This document shows positions 34,713-44,256 of a DNA stretch of 64,000 bases, piece by piece (the stretch's first letter is position 1; each line of letters opens with the position of its first letter). The position numbers were made by a program, and so were the translations under genes. Source of the DNA: Chloroflexota bacterium. Lineage in GTDB: Bacteria; Chloroflexota; Anaerolineae; Anaerolineales; Anaerolineaceae. The notes under the pieces were generated by a model. That model worked only from the letters and a program-made list of their open reading frames with translations, did not search any database and was not told where the DNA came from. Location: assembly GCA_021825925.1 (NCBI GenBank), contig JAKAFP010000002.1:124001-188000 (forward strand). The letters are read 5' to 3'.

Positions 34713-35875
34713 TCAGTTCTGAAAACCTGCACTTTTACGTATCCTGCCCTCCCGGGCTTGAACCCATGCTGGCGGCTGAATATAAAACGCTGGGCTTTGT
34801 CAGAGTCAAACTCAAAAAAGATGAAGACAATCAGATCATTCACACCATTGGCGAAGACACCGGCGGCATGGAATTCGAAGGTCCCCTTGAACATGTTTAC
34901 CTGGCCAATTTGCATTTGCGCACAGCCAGCCGTGTCACCGTTCGACTGGGTGATTTTAAAGCCATCACTTTTGCTGAACTGCGCAAGAAGGCCTCCAAGT
35001 TGGATTGGGGAAAATACCTCCTCCCCGGTCAAAAAGTGTCAATTCAGGTTACCTGCCACAAATCCAGGCTTTATCATTCAGATGCAGTCGCTGAACGCGT
35101 ACTTGGGTCCATTGGTGACCATTTTTCTGCATCTGGTAAGAAAACGGAACAATCGGCAGAAGGCCAGCTCATTCTGGTGAGGTTGGTAAACGATAACTGT
35201 ACCGTCAGCGTTGATTCTTCTGGCGAACTACTTTATAAACGCGGATACCGTCAGGCAGTGGCCAAGGCTCCTTTGCGGGAGAACCTGGCCGCAGGCATGA
35301 TCATGGCATCAGGTTGGGATCGGGTGTCGCCTTTAATTGATCCGTTTTGCGGTTCCGGTACCATCCCCATCGAAGCGGCCATGATGGCACAACAAATCGC
35401 TCCCGGTATCAACCGCTCTTTCAGATTTTCAACTTGGCCCACTTACAACAAGGCAGTTTGGAATGAGATTTTGGACCAGGCCAAGAAACAAATTCTAAAA
35501 GAATCTCCGCCCCTTTTCGGCTATGACAGGGATGCAGGTGCCATTGAAATGTCAAAAGCCAATGCTGCTCGCGCTGGACAAAAAGACCACATCCAGTTTA
35601 TCTGCCAGGCTGTCTCATTGCTTGAGTCCCCTGCCCCTGCAGGTTGGATCGTGACCAATCCACCTTATGGCATCAGAGTCAGTGAGAACAAAGACCTGCG
35701 TGATTTATATGCCAGATTTGGATCTATAGTAAAACAGCACTTCTCTGCCTGGCATGTATCGGTACTTTGCAACGACGATCAACTTATCACCAATATGGGG
35801 CTGCAGAAACCCCAAAAGACCATCCGCTTAATGAACGGCGGAATATCAGTTAAGCAGGTAATCTGCTTTTTATAG
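34709..35875 (+). CDS. THUMP-domain class I SAM-dependent RNA methyltransferase (RlmL/Trm14-like)
   Basis: A 388-residue enzyme. The N-terminal half has a THUMP RNA-binding domain (about 45-160), and the C-terminal half a Rossmann methyltransferase with IDPFCGSGTIPIEAAMMA near residue 210, acidic FGYDRDAGAIEMSKAN near 270 and the catalytic TNPPYGIRVSENKDL near 317. NPPY marks N-methylation of a base. The closest known relatives are the N-terminal half of E. coli RlmL (23S G2445) and Trm14-like tRNA enzymes. It has AGGAGACC upstream and is coupled to the YgiQ gene. Confidence 0.87.
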   Translation: MISSENLHFYVSCPPGLEPMLAAEYKTLGFVRVKLKKDEDNQIIHTIGEDTGGMEFEGPLEHVYLANLHLRTASRVTVRLGDFKAITFAELRKKASKLDWGKYLLPGQKVSIQVTCHKSRLYHSDAVAERVLGSIGDHFSASGKKTEQSAEGQLILVRLVNDNCTVSVDSSGELLYKRGYRQAVAKAPLRENLAAGMIMASGWDRVSPLIDPFCGSGTIPIEAAMMAQQIAPGINRSFRFSTWPTYNKAVWNEILDQAKKQILKESPPLFGYDRDAGAIEMSKANAARAGQKDHIQFICQAVSLLESPAPAGWIVTNPPYGIRVSENKDLRDLYARFGSIVKQHFSAWHVSVLCNDDQLITNMGLQKPQKTIRLMNGGISVKQVICFL

Positions 35876-36237
35876 CATTTTCATTTGCTTATTTACGTAA
35901 AGCTGTATAATTAATTACATAAATACATAAGATCGTCCGACTCTCTTCTATGGAGAAACGAGATTATGCAAATATATGATCAAAGTGAAATGTTTCGATC
36001 CATTCATCATCATCGGGGAAAACGTCGAATTCGAAACAAGTTATTTTTGGGGATAACTCATTGTTGGTTCTGTTTCTCCTTTTTTAAATAAATTCAATCT
36101 TTATTCGCAAATTTATTTATAAAAATCAAATTTCACTTGATCATGGATATTTTTACATATGAGTTTTTAGAATTATTGTTTTTTATTTGTGTCCCTTCTT
36201 TCTGATCAGCATTAATAGTAGAGCGGATGAGGAAATA
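35876..36237 (+). other. AT-rich 362-nt intergenic region before the signalling operon
   Basis: No tRNA, repeat or GC-rich terminator is visible. TATAAT at about 35907 is the best -10 candidate. One short reading frame with a possible ribosome site lies at 35966-36091 and is listed separately. The 3' half is over 70% A+T and holds no clear structure. A GAGGA ribosome site ends the region just before ATG 36238. Confidence 0.5.
35966..36091 (+). CDS. Possible 41-residue small ORF in the intergenic region
   Basis: ATG at 35966 follows GGAGAAACGAG by about 8-12 nt and gives a 41-residue peptide with a His/Arg/Lys-rich middle (RSIHHHRGKRRIRNK) and a hydrophobic, Cys-containing end (LFLGITHCWFCFSFF). 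It could be a real small protein, a regulatory leader or a gene remnant, or chance. There is no homology that I can recall. Confidence 0.25.
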   Translation: MQIYDQSEMFRSIHHHRGKRRIRNKLFLGITHCWFCFSFFK

Positions 36238-37158
36238 ATGACACCAGAAAAAGAAATAATAAAAACGATTCAGGATTTCCAATCGAATAGCGATAAAAAA
36301 CTGTTAAGAATAATTGATGATATTTTGGAAGGAGTTCAGATTTTTGATGAAAATCTGAACTATTTGTATATAAATAAAGCCGCTGAAAAACAAAACCAAC
36401 GTCCCAATAATGAGCTGATTGGACGTAATTACAAGGATTCATGGCCTGGAATAGAAAACACCCGGGTATATCAAGCCATCCTCCAATGTTTGAAAGAACA
36501 AATAAATATCCAATTCGAAAACGAGTTCATTTTTCCGAATGGCAGCAAAGGTTGGTTCTATCTCAGTATTCAACCCGTTCATGAAGGATTGCTAATACTT
36601 TCTTTGGATATTACGGGTCGGATGATATTAGGGCAAGAAATCACTAACCGGGAAAAAATTTATCAAAACCTTTTTGATAATTTACTTAATGGCTTTGCTT
36701 ACTGCAAAATGGATTATCAAAACGGAATACCGGTTGATTTTACATATATTAATGTTAATAAAGCCTTTGAGAAATTAACCAGCCTGGTTGGGGTTGTCGG
36801 AAAACGTGTATCAGAGGTCATCCCAGGAATCCATGAATCTGATCCACAACTCTTGATCACCTATGGGCGAGTGGCAGACACAGGCATTCCTGAAACTTTC
36901 GAATACTTCCTTGAAGCACTTCAAATGTGGTTCTTTATCAGTGTATACAGCCCAGAAAAGGGCTTCTTCGTTGCAATATTTGATGTCATCACCGAACGTA
37001 AGATGGCCGAAAAGAAAGTGCATGATCAATTGGAAGAATTACAGAGATGGTATGCAGTAACCATTGATCGAGAACAACGGTCAATTGAACTAAAAAAGGA
37101 AATTAACCAACTTCTAAGTGAATTGGGAAAACCACCCAAATACACCATCACTGATTAG
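36238..37158 (+). CDS. Double-PAS sensor protein without kinase domain
   Basis: A 306-residue cytosolic protein. PAS 1 (about 20-125, DDILEGVQIFDENLNYLYINKA) and PAS 2 (about 140-262, YQNLFDNLLNGFAYCK) are followed by a helical tail LEELQRWYAVTIDREQRSIE, the linker that in many sensor kinases joins PAS to the kinase core. Here the protein stops at that point, so it senses or passes a signal without phosphorylating. I start at ATG 36238 behind GATGAGGAAATA. A 17-residue longer frame exists upstream without a ribosome site. It heads a six-gene signalling operon. Confidence 0.82.
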   Translation: MTPEKEIIKTIQDFQSNSDKKLLRIIDDILEGVQIFDENLNYLYINKAAEKQNQRPNNELIGRNYKDSWPGIENTRVYQAILQCLKEQINIQFENEFIFPNGSKGWFYLSIQPVHEGLLILSLDITGRMILGQEITNREKIYQNLFDNLLNGFAYCKMDYQNGIPVDFTYINVNKAFEKLTSLVGVVGKRVSEVIPGIHESDPQLLITYGRVADTGIPETFEYFLEALQMWFFISVYSPEKGFFVAIFDVITERKMAEKKVHDQLEELQRWYAVTIDREQRSIELKKEINQLLSELGKPPKYTITD

Positions 37159-37189
37159 TTTTGATAGTGGGAATTAAAGAAGGGAATAA

Positions 37190-40100
37190 ATGCAGATTCA
37201 ATTCTTTTTCTCGATGATCATTGGAAGTTGCGCTTTAGCCCTGGCTTTATCTTTTTACGCTTTCAGGCAGCGTGATGTACCTGGAACCCGGTTGTTTGGT
37301 TTTTTTGCATTGTGTGAAGCATTCTTGGCGTTATCTGAATTCATTTCAATGATCAGCAAAACTAATCAGGGTGCTCTTTTCTGGTTCAATATGCGCATCC
37401 CCTTTCTGGCACTCACACCGGTATTATGGCTTTTATTCGTTGTACGCTACTTTCAAAAACAATATTGGCTAACAAAATGGGGAGTTGTTGTCAGCTTCAT
37501 TATTCCATTCTTGACCATTGTCTTCCATTTCCTTCCTGGTGCCACACATTTTTGGGTCCAACAGGATGTTAGTTTTTATCAAAAAGATTCCTTCTGGTTG
37601 GTTGATACAAGCACCAGAATTCCAGGTTTCTGGTACTATGTTCACACTTGTTACAGCCTGCTACTCACTATTGGAAGTACTGCCATAATCTCCCATGAAG
37701 TCTTGACCAATCGGCCCAGTAAAAGGTATCAATCTATCGCTTTGCTGGTTGGAACACTTATTTATTTTGGAGTGGGATTATATCCAGCTTTCTTCCCTGT
37801 TATTCCCCCGGCATTAAATCCTGTGGTCCCAGGAATTGGCGTAGGCGCCTTTATTCAAATCATTGCCATTTTTACACTTAATTTTCTAAAACCCCTTTCT
37901 ACTCAAAATCAAAAACTGACTGAAGAAACCCTAAAAATCCAGGAAAGGGAATCCCTTAATCTTTTGGTTCTGGTCTTTGTAGTGATCGCTGTCAGCATTG
38001 CATCATTAGGCTTTTTATCTTTTAAAAATTTCCAACGTGAATATCGTTCTCAAGTTGAAGCCCAACTCACTAGCATCTCATTAATGAAAGTTGCTGACAT
38101 TCAAAAATGGCGCAGTGAACGTCATAATGATGCACAGGCTTTTTATCAGAATAATTCTTTCAGCGAATTGGCAGATAACTTCCTGCAAAGTAGGTCAAAT
38201 AGCAAAGATAAAGTGTTAATTCAAGCATGGTTAAAAGCTTATGTAGCACATGATGAATATGATAAGGTCTTCTTTATTGATTCAGCACAGACTATTATCA
38301 TAACCGCCGATGATACGACGATTGAAGTTGCACAACATTTGGTAAAGGAGATTCCTCAGATACTTGAAAATGGAAAAATTGAGTTTATAGATTTTCACAG
38401 AGACAGTGAAAACTCAAAAGTCTATCTGGCAATGATTATTCCAATTTATTCAACAAACAATTCGCCCCTGGGAGTTGTGGTCATGCGAATTGACCCTGAA
38501 GTCTATCTCTATCCATTAATTTTACGCTGGCCGGTTCCGAGTGAAAGCGCTGAAACAGCTCTTGTTCGCATGGAGAATAATAAGGTTCAATATTTAACTT
38601 CCCTCCGTTTTGAACCTGATTCATTGCTAAATAAGTATATTGATCTATCTGAAACGAATCGTCCATCGGTTAAGGCAGTAACCGGTTCGGTGGGTATCGT
38701 TGAAGGAGTCAATTATCGCGGTAAACAAGTGATAGCCGATGTCAGAAGTGTACCGGATACTCCTTGGTTTCTCGTTTCTAGAATTGATCAGGAGGAAGTG
38801 GCCGCACCACTCCTTGAACGTGAAAGATTGTCCTGGATTTTATATTCCAGTTTGATCTTGGCAACAGGAGTAGCCCTAAATCTGATTTGGCGACAACAAA
38901 GATTTCGCTCGCTGATCACAAATAATAAGATTCAATCCGAAATTCTGGAAAGAGACCGCAAGCTATTAGAAGCCCAAGAAATAGCCCATCTTGGTTTTTG
39001 GTTTTGGGATGTCAAAACGGGTGAAGTTGAATGGTCTGATGAGGTCTATAAGATATTCCAGATTGAACCAAATAACTTTAAACCCAGAATTGATTCCATT
39101 CTGGCATTATCACCCTGGCCTGAAGAACAAAATCGCGATAAAGAATTAATAGAGCGCGCCATAAAGACTCATCAACCAGGGATGTATGAGCAAAAATTCC
39201 TTCGTCCTGACAATTCAATCGGTTACTACTCCTCAACTTTTTTGGGCCAATTCGATGAAAAAGATGAACTAACCTCCATCGTCGGTTCTGTAATGGATAT
39301 TACAGAAAGGACTATTCAAGATCAAGCTTTGCGGCTGAGCGAGCATCGCTTTAGAACACTCTTTGAGCATGCAGCCGTGGGGGTAGCAATTATTGACACT
39401 AAAACTGGCCAATATCTTGAGGTCAATCAGAAATACTGTGATTTTCTAGGGTATTCAAAAGATGAAATGCTCAAACTATCTTTTAGTGATGTGACAATAC
39501 CTGAAGATGCTAGAGCGAATACAAAATACAATCATAAATTAATCCGGGGAACAATTGATGAATTTTCCCTTGAAAAAAGATATATCCGTAAAGACGGAAA
39601 AATTGTATGGGGAGAATTAAATGCTTCTCCTTTGTGGGAACCGGGCGAAACCCCTGAGGTGTATCAACATATTGCCGTGGTCAAAGATATTACTGAACAA
39701 AAAATCGCTGAACTTGCCTTACGAGAAAGTGAGAAAAAATTTAGAGAAACAGTTGCCAATCTCGATGAGGGATTCTTCAGTGCAACGAACGAAGGTGTTC
39801 TGGTTGACCACAATGAGGCATTTAATCGAATCCTCGGATTACCGGAACATCAGGATTCAAGAGGATTATTGGTTCCCGATTTTTGGCTTAATGTTGAAGA
39901 AAGACAAAAATATTTGGACGCGCTAAAAGAAAAAGGATCTGTTTCATCATATCAAATAACCGCGAAAAAAATTGATGGTGAACAAATCACAGTTCTGCTC
40001 AGTTCACATGTCGTGAAAGATGCAAATAATGTACCTTATAAGACTGATGGCGTTTTTTTGGATATAACGGCGCGTATCAAACAAGAAGAACGATTGCTTG

Positions 40101-40954
40101 CCTCTCAATCAGAGTTGAAAACACTTTTGGAACAAGCTGAACAATCCCGGCGAGCGTTATTAACTATTATTGAAGATCAAAAACTTGCTCAGGATGAGAT
40201 CCGGCAATTAAACAAGACTCTAGAGGAAAGGGTAAATCAACGTACAGCACAGTTGTTGGCTTCCAATGAGGAACTTGAATCTTTCGCTTATTCCATCTCT
40301 CATGATCTACGAGCACCATTGAGGGCAATTGATGGGTACTCTCGCATCCTCGAACAGGACTATGCAAAAGTTCTAGATACCGAAGGCGTCAGGCTTCTAA
40401 ACATCGTGAGAAGCAGCACAAAGAATCTTGACAGGTTGATCACTGACCTGCTTTCTCTCTCAAGGGTCGGTAGAAGCGAATTGAAATTCGATAGCCTGGA
40501 GATGAACTCACTGGTTGAGTCAACGTATTTGGAGTTAACTACTCCAGAAATTCAAGAAAAGATAAAATTTACTGTTCATGATCTTCCCGTCGGATACGGC
40601 GATCCGACGCTCATCAAACATGTGTGGATGAATTTGATCTCCAATGCCATCAAATACAGTGCACCTAAACCCCACCCTGAGATTGAAATAGCTGGTTTTT
40701 CTGATCCAGAAAAATGTACCTATATCATCAAAGACAACGGTGTGGGTTTCAACTCGGACTTTAAAGAAAAATTGTTTGGGCTATTCCAACGGTTGCACAA
40801 AGCAAGTGAGTTTGAAGGAACCGGCGTGGGGCTGGCCATCGTACAAAGAATTGTGAAACGCCATAACGGAGAAGTCTGGGGAAATGGAGAAATTGACCAG
40901 GGAGCCGAGTTTTCGTTTACCCTGCCTAAAAGGAGTGAACTGAATGTGCAGTAA
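37190..40954 (+). CDS. Large membrane sensor histidine kinase: 7TM, extracellular sensor, three PAS, HisKA-HATPase
   Basis: A 1254-residue kinase. The N-terminus has about seven membrane segments (1-235) of the histidine-kinase 7TM type. A further membrane segment (about 253-275) leads to an extracytoplasmic Cache-like sensor (about 276-545) closed by another segment (about 556-575). Three PAS/PAC units follow (about 590-705, 720-840, 850-960). The kinase core has FAYSISHDLRAPLRAIDGYS with phospho-acceptor H1038, and ATPase motifs MNLISNAIKYSAP, DNGVGFN and GTGVGLAIVQRIV. It has no receiver of its own; the next gene, overlapping by 11 nt, supplies one. Two separate outside-facing sensing modules in one kinase are unusual. 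Confidence 0.9.
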   Translation: MQIQFFFSMIIGSCALALALSFYAFRQRDVPGTRLFGFFALCEAFLALSEFISMISKTNQGALFWFNMRIPFLALTPVLWLLFVVRYFQKQYWLTKWGVVVSFIIPFLTIVFHFLPGATHFWVQQDVSFYQKDSFWLVDTSTRIPGFWYYVHTCYSLLLTIGSTAIISHEVLTNRPSKRYQSIALLVGTLIYFGVGLYPAFFPVIPPALNPVVPGIGVGAFIQIIAIFTLNFLKPLSTQNQKLTEETLKIQERESLNLLVLVFVVIAVSIASLGFLSFKNFQREYRSQVEAQLTSISLMKVADIQKWRSERHNDAQAFYQNNSFSELADNFLQSRSNSKDKVLIQAWLKAYVAHDEYDKVFFIDSAQTIIITADDTTIEVAQHLVKEIPQILENGKIEFIDFHRDSENSKVYLAMIIPIYSTNNSPLGVVVMRIDPEVYLYPLILRWPVPSESAETALVRMENNKVQYLTSLRFEPDSLLNKYIDLSETNRPSVKAVTGSVGIVEGVNYRGKQVIADVRSVPDTPWFLVSRIDQEEVAAPLLERERLSWILYSSLILATGVALNLIWRQQRFRSLITNNKIQSEILERDRKLLEAQEIAHLGFWFWDVKTGEVEWSDEVYKIFQIEPNNFKPRIDSILALSPWPEEQNRDKELIERAIKTHQPGMYEQKFLRPDNSIGYYSSTFLGQFDEKDELTSIVGSVMDITERTIQDQALRLSEHRFRTLFEHAAVGVAIIDTKTGQYLEVNQKYCDFLGYSKDEMLKLSFSDVTIPEDARANTKYNHKLIRGTIDEFSLEKRYIRKDGKIVWGELNASPLWEPGETPEVYQHIAVVKDITEQKIAELALRESEKKFRETVANLDEGFFSATNEGVLVDHNEAFNRILGLPEHQDSRGLLVPDFWLNVEERQKYLDALKEKGSVSSYQITAKKIDGEQITVLLSSHVVKDANNVPYKTDGVFLDITARIKQEERLLASQSELKTLLEQAEQSRRALLTIIEDQKLAQDEIRQLNKTLEERVNQRTAQLLASNEELESFAYSISHDLRAPLRAIDGYSRILEQDYAKVLDTEGVRLLNIVRSSTKNLDRLITDLLSLSRVGRSELKFDSLEMNSLVESTYLELTTPEIQEKIKFTVHDLPVGYGDPTLIKHVWMNLISNAIKYSAPKPHPEIEIAGFSDPEKCTYIIKDNGVGFNSDFKEKLFGLFQRLHKASEFEGTGVGLAIVQRIVKRHNGEVWGNGEIDQGAEFSFTLPKRSELNVQ

Positions 40955-41372
40955 TTTACCCTTGGAAATTCTATTGATCGAGGATAATGACCAGGATGCA
41001 GAATTGACCCTTCGCGCGATGCGCGAGTACAATATGGGGAATAGTATTGTCCGATTCTTTGATGGTCAAGAAGCAATGGAATACTTCTTTTCATCCAAAT
41101 CGGATTGCATTGATATCCCACGATTGATCCTTTTGGATATAAAACTCCCTGGGATCAGTGGATTGGAAGTTCTCAAAAACTTAAAAAACAACGAGAAAAC
41201 CAAATCAATTCCAGTGGTTATTCTTACTTCTTCAACAGAAGAAAAAGACATTCAAGCGTGTTATCATCTTGGTGTTAATAGTTATATATCCAAACCGGTT
41301 GAGTTTGACAGTTTTCAAAACACCATGAAAACCTTGGGCATGTACTGGTTATTAATGAATAGAGCTCCGTAA
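40944..41372 (+). CDS. Stand-alone response regulator receiver (Rcp1/CheY-like)
   Basis: A 142-residue single REC domain. Acidic pocket residues lie in LLIEDNDQDAELT, the phospho-acceptor is D65 in LILLDIKLPG, with T/S in VILTSS and Lys in ISKPVEF. The style (IEDNDQDAELTLRA, with an inserted segment before the Asp) is that of Rcp1-type regulators, which pair with bacteriophytochrome-like kinases that end in HisKA-HATPase. It overlaps the preceding kinase gene by 11 nt, so it is very likely its partner, and probably passes phosphate to later proteins in the operon. Confidence 0.9.
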   Translation: MCSNLPLEILLIEDNDQDAELTLRAMREYNMGNSIVRFFDGQEAMEYFFSSKSDCIDIPRLILLDIKLPGISGLEVLKNLKNNEKTKSIPVVILTSSTEEKDIQACYHLGVNSYISKPVEFDSFQNTMKTLGMYWLLMNRAP

Positions 41373-41375
41373 ACA

Positions 41376-43022
41376 ATGAACCCACCTTACCGCATACTTC
41401 ATACCCTTGAATCTGAAAATGGTGAATCACTAATTGCGGACGAATTGGATAATGACAATTTCCAGTTTACATCGTCATATGTCGAATCAATTGATTCCTT
41501 TAATAAAATTATCAATGAATTCCATCCTGACCTGGTTATCACGGATTATCGCCACAAAAATTTTGATGGCATAACTGCCCTTACCCAGGCCACAAAAGCT
41601 TTTCCTGATACCCTCTTCTTTATCCTGACTGAACAGATTTCTGAATTTGACGCCATCGAGTGCATCAAAGCCGGTGTTTCAAATATCATTAACAAAGATC
41701 AGATTTCCAGCATTCTGATGATCGTTCAGGAAGCGCAAAAATATCAACAAGCCCGGTTGGAAAAGAGGCAAGTCGAGGAACAACTTGCAAGAGAAAGAGA
41801 AATATTATCCATTTCTCTGGCGAATATTGGTGAGGCGATTGTCACCCTTAACATCTCAGGAGAGATCGTTTTATTTAATAATGCCGCCCAACAGATCACG
41901 GGTTATACAGAATTAGAGGCTGTCGGAAAACCCGCTCAAGAAATTCTGAGAATCCTGGATGAGAGAACCAACAAACTGCTCGAAGATCCGATCCAGCATC
42001 TATTGGAAATTGATAATTCTTATGATATCAACACCGGTCAACGGCGTCCGGTTTTGGTAACAAAAACAGAAAAAAAGATTCTCATTTCTGGAAAAATAAC
42101 ACCCATTCGTATTGATCAACATTCACACGCTGGTTATGTGTTGGTCTTTGACGATGTCACTGAAAAAGAACGAATTGCTGCTCAATCCATGTTGTCTTCC
42201 AAGATGGAATCCATTGGTCAATTGGCCGCCGGCATTGCTCATGAAATAAACACACCCATCCAATACCTCGGGGATAACCTGCATTACCTTCAACATGCAC
42301 TTGAAACCTACATTGAATCTGATGAAAAACTAACCCATTTCTTGCTATCCATTGCTGCCTCCAACACAAAAGCTCAAGAAACCCTGGATTACAGAAACAG
42401 CCAACGAATTGAGCATCTCAATGCAGAGATCCCAAATGCCATACAAGAGTCATTTGAAGGACTCGAACGGGTTCGAAAAATTATCCAGGCGATTCGCGAG
42501 TTTTCTCACCCCTCCCAAAAGGAAAAAACGTATTCAGATATCAATAAATCCGTTCAGACCACTGTAACGATATCTCGAAACGAATGGAAATACTGTGCAG
42601 ATCTGGTGACCGAACTGGACCCGAATTTACCATTGGTTTTGTGTCGGATTGACGAACTTAACCAGGTCTTATTGAATATGATCGTAAATGCATCCCATGC
42701 CATTCAAGAAAAACAAAAAGATACCGATAAAGAGAAAGGCAGGATCACGATCAGCACGAAACATGATACAGAAAAAGTGATCATCTCAATTGCGGATACC
42801 GGCTGTGGAATATCTGACAAGATCGTGAACCGAATTTTTGATCCTTTTTTCACCACCAAAGAAGTTGGCAAAGGTACAGGGCAGGGTCTTTCTTTAGCTT
42901 ATAATATAATTGTTAATCATCATCACGGTGCTATTAATGTACACACACAAGAAAATATAGGTACAACTTTTACAATAGAATTACCAATCGCAAAAACAGA
43001 AATAGAGGAAACCCGTGATTAA
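41376..43022 (+). CDS. Histidine kinase with N-terminal pseudo-receiver and PAS domain
   Basis: A 548-residue soluble kinase. Residues about 1-125 have a receiver fold with a possible acceptor Asp in DLVITDYRHKNFDG and Lys in NIINKDQIS. The usual acidic pair is missing, since strand one reads RILHTLESENG. This domain is therefore probably a degenerate receiver. A PAS domain (about 145-265) and the kinase core follow, with H289 in GIAHEINTPIQYLGDNL and a full HATPase (LLNMIVNASHAI, ADTGCGIS, GTGQGLSLAYNI). The HEINTP type often acts on stand-alone receivers. It starts 3 nt after the REC gene. Confidence 0.88.
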   Translation: MNPPYRILHTLESENGESLIADELDNDNFQFTSSYVESIDSFNKIINEFHPDLVITDYRHKNFDGITALTQATKAFPDTLFFILTEQISEFDAIECIKAGVSNIINKDQISSILMIVQEAQKYQQARLEKRQVEEQLAREREILSISLANIGEAIVTLNISGEIVLFNNAAQQITGYTELEAVGKPAQEILRILDERTNKLLEDPIQHLLEIDNSYDINTGQRRPVLVTKTEKKILISGKITPIRIDQHSHAGYVLVFDDVTEKERIAAQSMLSSKMESIGQLAAGIAHEINTPIQYLGDNLHYLQHALETYIESDEKLTHFLLSIAASNTKAQETLDYRNSQRIEHLNAEIPNAIQESFEGLERVRKIIQAIREFSHPSQKEKTYSDINKSVQTTVTISRNEWKYCADLVTELDPNLPLVLCRIDELNQVLLNMIVNASHAIQEKQKDTDKEKGRITISTKHDTEKVIISIADTGCGISDKIVNRIFDPFFTTKEVGKGTGQGLSLAYNIIVNHHHGAINVHTQENIGTTFTIELPIAKTEIEETRD

Positions 43023-44229
43023 TCAGAAAAGACAGATCATTTTTGTTGACGACGATGTTTATGTGTTAAAAGGCTATCAACGGGCTTTGGAACCTTATAT
43101 TAATGATTGGGATGTTTATTTTTGCACCACCGGCCCTGAAGCGCTGACCATCATGGGGCGACAACCGATAGACGCCATTATCACAGACATGCGAATGCCT
43201 GGAATGAGCGGCATTGATCTGTTGGAACAGGTCATTCAACACTATCCTTCCATCATTCGCATGATCATGTCTGGCAGCGTGGAAGAACCTTCCGCTTACA
43301 GAGCAGCAAGCTTGGCACATCAGTTGATGGCGAAACCATGCGACATCCAAACCATTTTTTCGGCAGTCGAGGATACCTGTCACCTGCGGGATGCACTCTC
43401 TGATAAGAAACTGGTAAAAATCATCACTGGTTTAAAAAGTCTTCCCAGTGTACCAACCTTATATGTCAGACTCCTAAAAGAATTTGAACGCGAACAACCG
43501 ACTCTTGCAAAAGTTGGAGAGATCATCAGTATGGATATCGCCATGACAGCGAAGATCCTCCAATTGGTCAATTCTGCCTTTTTTAGCATTCCCTATAAAG
43601 TCTCAAACCTCAATCAGGCGCTTTCCATTTTGGGACTCAACACCATTAAATCGCTCGTCCTGAGTGTAGGTGTGTTTTCTGAATATCAGAATCGGTCCTT
43701 TAGTGCCTTCTCAATTGACGAGCTTTGGCAGCACAGCATTTTCGTCGGCAATCTTTCACGGGCGATCGCTGTTTCGGCCAACCTGAGCCGCGCTGAACAG
43801 GATGAAGCGCAAATGGCGGGGATTTTGCATGATGTTGGCAAATTGATTCAAACCGATATCCCCGGTTTTTATCGCCTGCTATCCATGAACACGAAAATTC
43901 CTGAAATCCAGATGGAATACCATTATCTTGGCACTTCTCATGCTGAAATAGGTGCTTACATGCTTAGCCTGTGGGGATTACCAAGCACAGTGATCAAAGC
44001 GGTGGCGTTTCATCATAAACCTATTGCTGAGACCGCCTTTAAAATGGATGCAGTCTTTTGTGTCTATATTGCCAATCATTTCTATTACGACGAAAAACCT
44101 AACAATAAGAATACGCTAACCCTTCCTCCTTTGGACATGCAATTGCTTGAACAAGTAAAAGTTACTCATTTGTTGGAAGATTGGCGTTATATGGCCAAAC
44201 GCATCTATGCAGGTGAAAAACCTGATTGA
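43015..44229 (+). CDS. REC-HDOD response regulator
   Basis: A 404-residue output protein. The receiver (about 5-125) has FVDDD, the acceptor D58 in IITDMRMPGMSG and Lys in LMAKPCD. The HDOD domain (about 145-345) begins LPSVPTLYVRLL and keeps an HD pair (H272-D273 in GILHDVGKLI). HDOD domains usually lack phosphodiesterase activity and act in signalling or c-di-GMP-linked control. The start is GTG 43015 with GAGGA 7 nt upstream and overlaps the kinase stop by 8 nt. Confidence 0.88.
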   Translation: MINQKRQIIFVDDDVYVLKGYQRALEPYINDWDVYFCTTGPEALTIMGRQPIDAIITDMRMPGMSGIDLLEQVIQHYPSIIRMIMSGSVEEPSAYRAASLAHQLMAKPCDIQTIFSAVEDTCHLRDALSDKKLVKIITGLKSLPSVPTLYVRLLKEFEREQPTLAKVGEIISMDIAMTAKILQLVNSAFFSIPYKVSNLNQALSILGLNTIKSLVLSVGVFSEYQNRSFSAFSIDELWQHSIFVGNLSRAIAVSANLSRAEQDEAQMAGILHDVGKLIQTDIPGFYRLLSMNTKIPEIQMEYHYLGTSHAEIGAYMLSLWGLPSTVIKAVAFHHKPIAETAFKMDAVFCVYIANHFYYDEKPNNKNTLTLPPLDMQLLEQVKVTHLLEDWRYMAKRIYAGEKPD

Positions 44230-44256
44230 AAGAAGTCGTAACAAGGAGGGATATCC

